Source of the DNA: Pseudomonadota bacterium
GTDB taxonomy: Bacteria > Desulfobacterota > GWC2-55-46 > JADFVP01
Assembly (NCBI GenBank): GCA_015222595.1
Contig: JADFVP010000050.1
Location: forward strand, 1-20,336
DNA: 20,336 bases
Reading direction: 5' to 3'
Within the stretch, counting starts at the first letter, position 1, and each line of letters opens with the position of its first letter. Position numbers and translations under genes: made by a program. The notes below the pieces were generated by a model, which was given only the letters and a program-made list of their open reading frames with translations, was not told the DNA's origin and ran no database searches. Below, piece after piece: positions 14,773-20,336 of the stretch.

Positions 14773-14789
14773 TGCGGGTATCCGGGGCA
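14773..14789 (-). promoter_or_regulatory. possible NtrC enhancer site, distal
   Basis: TGCCCCGGATACCCGCA keeps the outer TGC and GCA of the 17-bp NtrC dyad, but its inner bases are not symmetrical. Its centre is 32 bp from that of the proximal site, about three helical turns, the same spacing as the paired NtrC sites of enteric glnA. Confidence 0.4.
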
Positions 14790-14855
14790 GTCTGCACAAT
14801 AGGCTGAGAAGGGGGGCTGGCGACAGGCCGGATGTCGTGGCTTATGAGTGGCAAT

Positions 14856-14900
14856 AAAACGAAAAGAGCCGCACTCTGCTTTTAGCAGAGTGCGGCTCTT
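14856..14900 (-). terminator. intrinsic terminator of the porin gene
   Basis: A perfect 16-bp stem (14885-14900 with 14864-14879) has the loop TAAAA on the minus strand and is followed by TTTTCGTTTT. It begins 46 bp after the porin stop and separates it from the amtB-2 promoter region. Confidence 0.92.
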
Positions 14901-14945
14901 CTATTGATCCATTAACTTGAACCATACAACAGTTACGCCTGCCGA

Positions 14946-15971
14946 CTAGAAGGAGTAGGTGAACTCCACGGCAAAGGTATCCGTTGAATCTTCGGTAGAA
15001 CCGTTAAAGACGTTCTGGTTGGAGTCGAGCCTGCGCCACTCGGCGAGAAGCCCGGCGCCGTCTCCGAGAGACATGGTGCCGGCAAGGGTGAGCGCGGTCT
15101 GCTTCTCAACAACGGAGTTGCCGAGTCTCGAACCGTGCTCATCGTCAAATGTATCGTACCTTGCGGTCACGCCATAGGTGTCGTCGAGATCGTAGTGGCC
15201 CATAAGGAGAAAGGCAGTCCATTCGCCGTCGCCATCACTCGTCAGGTTGGCATTCTCTTCGGTTCCGCTGTTGTACTCAACGCCTATGGTGAGGTTATCG
15301 ATCATGGTGATGGTTGCGTCTATGTCGAGGACCGTTCTCTTGTCTACGGTGGTCGTCTCGTTGGTTCCGGTTATTAAGGAGACCCCAACATTAACTCCCG
15401 GCATAGCGTTCATTCCGACCCTGCCGCCGATGGTCTTGCTCTGGTTGTTGTCAGAGCTGTTGTCCCAGCCGTTTACCGCGTAAGCGGCTACGTCTATCAT
15501 GTCGCTGACCTTGTAAGCGCCCATGACTCCGGTAAGGTTGGTCGGCAGGCCGTTGTCGAAGACGAGGGCATGGGAGTACTGGTACATGTCAACAGGGTCG
15601 AGAAGCTCGAAGCCGATCGGGGCGTTGAACTTGCCGAGCGTTACGTCGAGGCCCGTACCGATGTTGTCGAGCTTAACAGTAAGGTAACCCTGCTCAATAA
15701 GGTCGTCGAAGACGAGCGCCGTATCGGGCAGGTGGTTGACATCGACCCTGATAGAGAGCTTGTCGGAGAGGTCCTTCTCTATATCTATCTCTACCTGATC
15801 GAGACTAAAGGTGCTGTTAGAGTTGTCTGCATCCGAGTAGCTGACATCCACAAAACCGCTAATATTTGCTCCAGCCACATCTGCCGCCATTGCCGCCGGA
15901 ACAGCAACAAAAGCTCCCATAAGAACCAATGCAAAACCGCCCAGTACCTTCTTACAAAATAGTCTCTTCAA
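14946..15971 (-). CDS. outer-membrane beta-barrel porin (BBP2/OmpL-like)
   Basis: A 341-residue secreted protein. Residues 1-29 form a signal peptide with likely cleavage after AMA. The rest alternates short amphipathic strands and Asp/Asn-rich turns and ends in FTYSF, with the terminal Phe of outer-membrane barrel proteins. LGKFNAPIGFELLDPVDMYQ (112-131) and the ISGFVDVSYS start (37-46) resemble the putative beta-barrel porin-2 family. Substrate is unknown; its place between a glutamine amidotransferase and the amt genes suggests, but does not prove, uptake of a nitrogen compound. The start is TTG at 15971, chosen because an AAGGAGG site lies immediately upstream with five bases spacing and the signal peptide begins there. 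Its leader (15972-16125) contains a GGCGGTT/AACCGTC hairpin. It has its own terminator. Confidence 0.85.
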   Translation of the reverse strand: MKRLFCKKVLGGFALVLMGAFVAVPAAMAADVAGANISGFVDVSYSDADNSNSTFSLDQVEIDIEKDLSDKLSIRVDVNHLPDTALVFDDLIEQGYLTVKLDNIGTGLDVTLGKFNAPIGFELLDPVDMYQYSHALVFDNGLPTNLTGVMGAYKVSDMIDVAAYAVNGWDNSSDNNQSKTIGGRVGMNAMPGVNVGVSLITGTNETTTVDKRTVLDIDATITMIDNLTIGVEYNSGTEENANLTSDGDGEWTAFLLMGHYDLDDTYGVTARYDTFDDEHGSRLGNSVVEKQTALTLAGTMSLGDGAGLLAEWRRLDSNQNVFNGSTEDSTDTFAVEFTYSF

Positions 15972-16125
15972 ATCAACCTCCTTAAATAGACCGTAGCCCG
16001 AATGAGAAAAAATACAGGCTGCGGCAGATGCCTCAGAGACGGTTCCTATAACCGCCCTGAAGATAACTTCACATTTATCGACAATTATGCTCCAAGAAAC
16101 TTAAATACGCAAATTCTTTTTTACT

Positions 16126-16830
16126 TTATTGGCCTACCAATTCCAGAAACCGCTTTATGATAACGGCGCCGTTTTTGTGAATGAACGGCAGCTGCCCCTT
16201 TGAGGCCGAGAGAATCTCTTCTGCGTCGAGCCCCGCACTCTCCACCTCGCCCCTTTGCGACTCGACCCAGGTGGCGACCATCTCTGCGGTCACCTCCAGA
16301 TGAAACTGCGTGCCGTAGGCCACAGAGCCAACTCTGAACATCTGATTCTTATACGCCAGAGAGCTTGCGATCCGTGTTGCGCCCTCCGGTAAGTCGAAGG
16401 TGTCGCCGTGCCACTGAAAGACGTTCAGCTCTCCGGACAGGCCTGCCATCAGAGTATCGTCGCGACCTTCGTCGGTTACGCTGACGCTGTAATAGCCGAT
16501 TTCCTTAACAGGGCCCGGATAGACCTTTGCCCCTGCGGCCCGGGCCAGAAGCTGCGCTCCGAGACAGACGCCAAGAACGGGAACAGACTCTTTGAGCGCA
16601 AGAGCCAGGAGTTTCAGCTCCTTGGTCAGATAAGGAAACTCAGACTCGTCATAGACGCTCATCGGGCCGCCAAGAAGTATGAGGGCACCGTATCCGTCGA
16701 GACTCTCTGGAATAGAGTCCCCTGCATACGGCTCTATCACCACCATATCAAGGCCGAGCCTTAGAAGCTCCATGCCGATAATTCCCGGCCCCTCTACAAG
16801 CACCTGCTTTATTACAAGAACTTTTTGCAT
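16126..16830 (-). CDS. class I glutamine amidotransferase-like protein
   Basis: A 234-residue stand-alone GATase domain of the GuaA-like group. The nucleophile is Cys89 in GVCLGAQLLA (87-96) and the other triad residues are His177 and Glu179 in QFHLEV (175-180); LLGGPMSVYD (52-61) is the oxyanion-loop region. All three catalytic residues are present, so it can probably release ammonia from glutamine or a glutamyl compound. There is no fused synthetase domain, and the length and the C-terminal extension after 185 fit the free-standing GMP-synthase-like GATases, whose substrates are mostly unknown. It is downstream of the ANTAR gene, separated by a terminator-like hairpin, and upstream of the porin. 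No clear Shine-Dalgarno stands before the ATG; GAGAGG lies about 11 bases upstream. Confidence 0.88.
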   Translation of the reverse strand: MQKVLVIKQVLVEGPGIIGMELLRLGLDMVVIEPYAGDSIPESLDGYGALILLGGPMSVYDESEFPYLTKELKLLALALKESVPVLGVCLGAQLLARAAGAKVYPGPVKEIGYYSVSVTDEGRDDTLMAGLSGELNVFQWHGDTFDLPEGATRIASSLAYKNQMFRVGSVAYGTQFHLEVTAEMVATWVESQRGEVESAGLDAEEILSASKGQLPFIHKNGAVIIKRFLELVGQ

Positions 16831-16907
16831 GTCAGTACGCTACCTCTCGGAGTAAAAAACTCAGTGTAATAGCATACTACATAACAGATTAGTCCAGAGT
16901 AATACAC

Positions 16908-16949
16908 AAAAAAATTACGCAGACCACCTGTAACGGCAGCAAGGTCTAC
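16908..16949 (-). terminator. intrinsic terminator after the ANTAR gene
   Basis: GTAGACC (16949-16943) pairs with GGTCTGC (16925-16919) on the minus strand, with an inner CTG/CAG helix. GTAA and seven T (16914-16908) follow. The four bases between stem and T run make it weaker than the other terminators. Confidence 0.6.
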
Positions 16950-16993
16950 AGAAGAGACTTTGCAAGGGGCACCTGCCGGGCGTTAATTCGCGC

Positions 16994-17572
16994 CTACGCC
17001 TTTGCGAGCGTTAAGATGATCGCATCGGCAACTTCGGTCATCCGCATTCTCTTATCCATGCTCGTCTTTCTTATCCGCGCAAAGGCCTCCGCCTCACCTA
17101 TCCCGTTATGCTCCATCAACAGGCCCTTCGCCTTCTCAATAACCTGTCTCGAAGCGAGCGTCCCCTTAAGCTCATCGACCTGCTCACGAAGTTCCTTGCA
17201 CTCAAGAGCATGAGAGAAGGTAAACTCTACGGCAGGCTCAAGGTCTTCAAAACGAACCGGCTTCACCAGGTAGGTAGTAACTCCTGCCTCAATAGCGTTC
17301 TTGATCATATCGTGATCGTAGCACCCGGTAACCAGGAGTATCGGCACAGGTGAGCTACTCTTTATTCTTCTGGCAGCCTCTATCCCGTCCATCTGCGGCA
17401 TATCGATATCCATAATCAGAAGATCGACCCCGCCGGACGCACAGATTTCGACGGCATCTAGCCCGCTACTCCCTTCGGCAACGACCGTGTAGCCGCAATC
17501 CTCGACCATGGCCTTGAGCACCTGGCGTACAACATCCTCGTCATCTACTATCGCTACTTTTTTATCATTCAT
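16994..17572 (-). CDS. ANTAR-domain response regulator (NasT/AmiR/EutV type)
   Basis: A 192-residue regulator that should bind RNA and prevent transcription termination. The receiver domain (1-120) is complete: Asp10, Asp11, phospho-acceptor Asp55 in LIMDIDMP, Thr82 and Lys104. A helical linker (about 120-140) leads to an ANTAR domain at 140-188, recognisable by SRQVIEKAKGLLMEHNGIGE and the later TEVADAII. In characterised members, dimerisation exposes ANTAR domains that hold two RNA hairpins with six-base A1/G4 loops. Such hairpin pairs occur ahead of glnK (13064-13112) and, weaker, amtB-2 (14533-14586). No sensor kinase and no NasS-like sensor is next to it, so the input signal is open; NtrB is the only kinase in the window. 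No good Shine-Dalgarno precedes the ATG. It sits downstream of glgA with 125 bp between. Confidence 0.93.
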   Translation of the reverse strand: MNDKKVAIVDDEDVVRQVLKAMVEDCGYTVVAEGSSGLDAVEICASGGVDLLIMDIDMPQMDGIEAARRIKSSSPVPILLVTGCYDHDMIKNAIEAGVTTYLVKPVRFEDLEPAVEFTFSHALECKELREQVDELKGTLASRQVIEKAKGLLMEHNGIGEAEAFARIRKTSMDKRMRMTEVADAIILTLAKA

Positions 17573-17676
17573 AATACGATAAATATAGCAAGAAGCATGC
17601 CGGAGAATAGAGTCTCTTGTATTTCAAAGGGTTACAGCGAAAGGATTAGAACAGGGAGAGTAACAGAGTTGTATCT

Positions 17677-17692
17677 GTGCAGGTTCCTGCAC
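17677..17692. repeat. inverted repeat between glgA and the ANTAR gene
   Basis: GTGCAGG and CCTGCAC are perfect arms around TT, starting six bases after the glgA stop. No T tract follows on either strand, so a terminator is unlikely. It may be an operator for the ANTAR gene about 105 bp downstream. Confidence 0.45.
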
Positions 17693-17697
17693 CAATA

Positions 17698-19236
17698 TTA
17701 GGCACTTTCAGGGCCGGATGCTTCTTCGGAGTTCACTTCTGCTCGGCCTATGGCCACGGAGTAAAGCTCCATATACTTTTTTGCCGAGCGCGCCCACGAA
17801 AAATCTTCGGCCATGGCTCGCGCAACCATAGCGGCCCACTCGGGCTTATCCTTATAGAGCGCCACCGCCTCCTTCAGCTTTGCAACCAGGGCCTTTGACG
17901 TATACTCCTTGAACTTGAAGCCCGTGCCGACCACTCCGGGCGCATGCCCTTTAATGGTATCTTCGAGTCCGCCGGTGGCCCTGACAACAGGAATGGTGCC
18001 GTACTTGAGGCTGTATATCTGATTGAGTCCGCACGGTTCATAGTGCGACGGCATCAAGAAGATGTCGCTGCCGGCCTCTACGAGGTGAGCGAGTCTGTTA
18101 TCGAACGACACCTTGACAGAGAGCCTTCCCGGATGCTTTTTCGCATGCGCCTCTATCAACCGCCTGAACTTGGCCTCTCCCTCGCCGAGTATCACCATGC
18201 CGATGCCGAGCTTCAGTATCCTCTCCATCGCCTCGGCAACTATGTCGAAACCCTTCTGCGCAGCGAGCCTAGAGACCATGCCGACTACTGCGGTAGTGGG
18301 GCGCACCTTCAGCCCGAACTCTGCAATGAGGGCCCGCTTGCACTCGAGCTTACCTGTCATGTCATCAGGCGAATATTTTGCCGGAATACTCTTATCTATC
18401 GCGGGGTTCCAGTCGGCGTAGTCCGCGCCGTTGACCACACCGAAGAGGTCGGCGCGGCGGTGACGCAGAAAGCCGTCGAGCCTGTGGCCGTACTCCGGAG
18501 TCTGTATCTCGCGGCTGTAAGTCTCGCTGACTGTTGTGATTATATCCGCAAATGCGCCCCCGGCCTTTAGCATATTTATCTGACCGTAGCTCTCTATTCC
18601 CTCGTGGGTAAAGTGGTGGCCCGACAGGTTCAGGGTCTCGAAAAGCCTGTCTTCGTACGTGCCCTGATACGCAAGATTGTGGATGGTGAAGAGCACGGGC
18701 ACGGAGCCGATAGCAGTAATCGCGGCCTGTTTTTCCTCTGTAATATCAAGGGCTTTAGCGGCCTCTTGAGAGTAGGCGTCTTTTAAGTAGACGGGCAAAA
18801 GCCCGGTCTGCCAGTCGTTGCAATGGAAGATATCGGGCTTTAGTTCGAGCGCCAGAGCGGCCTCAATGACCGCGCGAGAGAAGGCGGCATACCGTTCGAG
18901 GTTGTCGAAATAACCGCCGTGCTCAGGGGTTCCATACAGGTGCGTGCGGTCGAAATACTCATCAATTCTAATAAGATAGACGTCCGGGCCGGGAAGTGTG
19001 GCCTTGTAGATCGCAGCAGTTACCTCACGCGCTCCAATCGGCACTGTTACGGTCACTCCGGTGGGCTTTACATCAACCCCGGCGGCAGTAATGGCAGAGT
19101 AAAAAGGCAGAAAAACCGACACCTTACAGCCTTCGGCCTCAAGCGCAATCGGCAGGGCACGGGCCACGTCGCCAAGCCCGCCGGTCTGCACCAGCGGCCT
19201 CATCTCAGAGGCAACAAAGATAACGGAAGTAGACAT
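17698..19236 (-). CDS. glgA: glycogen synthase GlgA (GT5)
   Basis: GlgA extends alpha-1,4-glucan with ADP-glucose. The 512 residues form two Rossmann domains. The N-terminal one has VASEMRPLVQTGGLGDVARALP (8-29), the nucleotide-sugar loop in which the usual KTGGL reads QTGGL at 17-21. FHCNDWQTGLLP (137-148) and FTIHNLAYQG (183-192) follow. The C-terminal one has VSRLAAQKGFD (321-331), ILGEGE (349-354) and SHYEPCGLNQIYSLKYGTIP (397-416) with Glu400 at the catalytic position. It is somewhat longer than the enteric enzyme owing to an insertion near 155-178 and a C-terminal tail. I start at the ATG ending at 19236 because family members begin two to five residues before IFVASE; a TTG at 19272 would add 12 residues. 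Neither start has a clear Shine-Dalgarno. No other glycogen gene is present. Confidence 0.92.
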   Translation of the reverse strand: MSTSVIFVASEMRPLVQTGGLGDVARALPIALEAEGCKVSVFLPFYSAITAAGVDVKPTGVTVTVPIGAREVTAAIYKATLPGPDVYLIRIDEYFDRTHLYGTPEHGGYFDNLERYAAFSRAVIEAALALELKPDIFHCNDWQTGLLPVYLKDAYSQEAAKALDITEEKQAAITAIGSVPVLFTIHNLAYQGTYEDRLFETLNLSGHHFTHEGIESYGQINMLKAGGAFADIITTVSETYSREIQTPEYGHRLDGFLRHRRADLFGVVNGADYADWNPAIDKSIPAKYSPDDMTGKLECKRALIAEFGLKVRPTTAVVGMVSRLAAQKGFDIVAEAMERILKLGIGMVILGEGEAKFRRLIEAHAKKHPGRLSVKVSFDNRLAHLVEAGSDIFLMPSHYEPCGLNQIYSLKYGTIPVVRATGGLEDTIKGHAPGVVGTGFKFKEYTSKALVAKLKEAVALYKDKPEWAAMVARAMAEDFSWARSAKKYMELYSVAIGRAEVNSEEASGPESA

Positions 19237-19552
19237 AATAGAAAATTTATCAGAAATATTGCGTGTTTGCAAGGACTTATACTTTCGGTATCTCTGTTCC
19301 GAACTGGGCTACGAAGAGAGCCCAAGGCAGACTGAAAATACAACGACGAATTCCGGCGAATAGTGGCGAATTCTCTCTACTTGACGCGAACATAAGGCGA
19401 AGAGCGAAGAAAAACACGGTACAAATGGCGACAAAAACCAGCTTAAATTCGTCAAAAAAATCTCCTCGCCGCTTTTTCTCCGTGCTATACTGAAACACTT
19501 AAAAATGGAAAACAGAATCTGCCCGGCAACCCCGAATTCAGAAAAGACCGAC
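19237..19552. other. divergent intergenic region between glgA and the helicase gene
   Basis: These 316 bp hold no ORF I accept; the short minus-strand frames here lack family features and ribosome sites. The stretch contains a small GGGCT/AGCCC hairpin (19303-19321 region), repeated GGCGAAT and GCGAAG strings around 19354-19410, and an extended -10 element at 19483-19491. It must carry promoters for both flanking genes, but the glgA promoter is not evident. Confidence 0.5.
19483..19491 (+). promoter_or_regulatory. extended -10 element for the helicase gene
   Basis: TGCTATACT combines the TG extension with a five-of-six -10 box (19486-19491). No good -35 stands 17 bp upstream. Initiation near 19498 would leave about 55 nt to the ATG at 19553 but only seven to the ATG at 19505. 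Confidence 0.4.
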
Positions 19553-20336
19553 ATGTTTCTCGAAAGACTCAACCCAATTCAGCACGAGGCCGTGACCTAC
19601 GGCGACGGCCCGCTCCTCATCCTAGCCGGTGCCGGAAGCGGCAAGACAAGCGTACTGACCTCGCGCATCGCTTTTCTCGTCGAGCACATGGGCGTAGACC
19701 CGTCGGCTATCTTTGCCGTAACCTTCACCAACAAGGCAGCCGGAGAGATGGGCGAACGGCTCGACTCTCTCATCGGCGGCAAGGCGCGCTCGCTCTGGCT
19801 CGGCACCTTCCACTCTTTAGGACTTCGCATACTCCGCACAGAAGCCGCATCAGGCTCGCAGGCTCTCACCGTCTACGGCGACGACGACCAGATCGCACTC
19901 ATCAAAGAGTCCATGGCCGCGCTCAATATTCCCGACAAGGCCTTCAATCCGCGCGCAGTCTTAAACCGCATCAATGAAGCGAAGAACGAGAACGTCGGCC
20001 CCGAAGAGTTTGTCGGCTATGCAAAAGATTTCTTAGGCGAACGCGTTGCGAAGATCTATACAGAGTACCAGCGGCGGCTCAGGAAGATGGGCGTGCTCGA
20101 CTTCGGCGACCTTATCTGCGAGCCGATCAAGCTCTTCACCGAACAGCCGCAGATTCTAGAAAAATACCAAAACCGCTTCCGCTACATTCTAGTAGACGAG
20201 TATCAGGACACCAACCGCGCGCAGTACCTCTTGACCAACCTGCTGGCCAAAGGCTCAGAGAACCTCTTTGCCGTCGGAGACCCGGACCAGTCCATCTACG
20301 CGTGGCGCGGGGCGTGCATAAAGAACATCTTAGACC
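19553..20336 (+). CDS. UvrD/PcrA/Rep-type DNA helicase, N-terminal part
   Basis: The first 261 residues of a superfamily 1A helicase; the gene runs off the window. Seen in order: the Q-motif LNPIQHEAV (6-14), Walker A AGAGSGKT (25-32), motif Ia VTFTNKAAGEM (56-66), motif Ib GTFHSLGLRIL (84-94), motif II ILVDEYQDTN (212-221) and motif III VGDPDQSIYAWRGA (241-254). Such enzymes unwind 3' to 5' during repair or replication restart; PcrA, UvrD and Rep cannot be told apart from this part. Two in-frame starts are possible: ATG at 19505, with no ribosome site, and ATG at 19553, preceded by GAAAAG. I prefer the second because family members begin only a few residues before the Q-motif and because of the -10 position. 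Confidence 0.92.
   Translation, partial: MFLERLNPIQHEAVTYGDGPLLILAGAGSGKTSVLTSRIAFLVEHMGVDPSAIFAVTFTNKAAGEMGERLDSLIGGKARSLWLGTFHSLGLRILRTEAASGSQALTVYGDDDQIALIKESMAALNIPDKAFNPRAVLNRINEAKNENVGPEEFVGYAKDFLGERVAKIYTEYQRRLRKMGVLDFGDLICEPIKLFTEQPQILEKYQNRFRYILVDEYQDTNRAQYLLTNLLAKGSENLFAVGDPDQSIYAWRGACIKNILD

Noticed and set aside
19277..19572. Minus-strand ORFs in the glgA-helicase spacer
   Set aside because: There are no ribosome sites, no recognisable domain, and they overlap the helicase start region.

Overview
The window looks like a chromosomal segment from a Gram-negative bacterium of moderately high GC. It has an OmpA-type envelope protein, an outer-membrane beta-barrel porin, two AmtB channels with signal peptides and sigma-54 regulation. 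The gene mix would suit a lineage of the former Deltaproteobacteria or a nearby phylum, but I cannot place it from the sequence alone. I see no tRNA, rRNA, CRISPR array, insertion sequence or phage gene.

Layout. Positions 1-399 hold the end of an OmpA-family gene. Next comes a non-coding stretch with a sigma-70-type promoter, a foldable RNA and a terminator, just ahead of moeA (molybdenum cofactor), mtnA (methionine salvage) and an exported rhodanese, all on the plus strand. A bidirectional terminator separates these from a minus-strand Nudix hydrolase. From 4438 an ntrB-ntrC-thiE operon runs on the plus strand, followed by a two-domain PilZ protein. From 8690 to 19236 everything is on the minus strand. 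In transcription order this is glgA, an ANTAR response regulator, a class I glutamine amidotransferase, a porin, amtB-2, glnK, amtB-1 and a NirB-type nitrite reductase. A UvrD/PcrA helicase gene starts at about 19553 on the plus strand and runs off the window.

The core is a compact nitrogen-assimilation locus carrying its own regulators. NtrB and NtrC form a sigma-54 two-component system. AmtB-2 has a near-consensus -24/-12 promoter, with two TGC-N11-GCA dyads upstream whose centres are 32 bp apart. The two Amt channels bring in ammonium, the PII protein GlnK (Tyr51 present) can gate them, and NirB would reduce nitrite to ammonium.

The most interesting signal is RNA-based. The glnK leader carries two tandem hairpins with six-base loops that have A at position 1 and G at position 4, the signature of ANTAR-protein targets. 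The second hairpin shares its 3' arm with the 5' arm of a strong intrinsic terminator 30 bp before glnK. A second, weaker pair lies in the amtB-2 leader and abuts its Shine-Dalgarno sequence. An ANTAR response regulator is encoded about 2.5 kb upstream of amtB-2. I infer two-layer control: NtrC sets initiation at sigma-54 promoters, and the ANTAR protein sets read-through into glnK-amtB-1-nirB. ANTAR attenuation is a known mechanism; its use on a PII/Amt cluster together with NtrC enhancers is the part worth checking.
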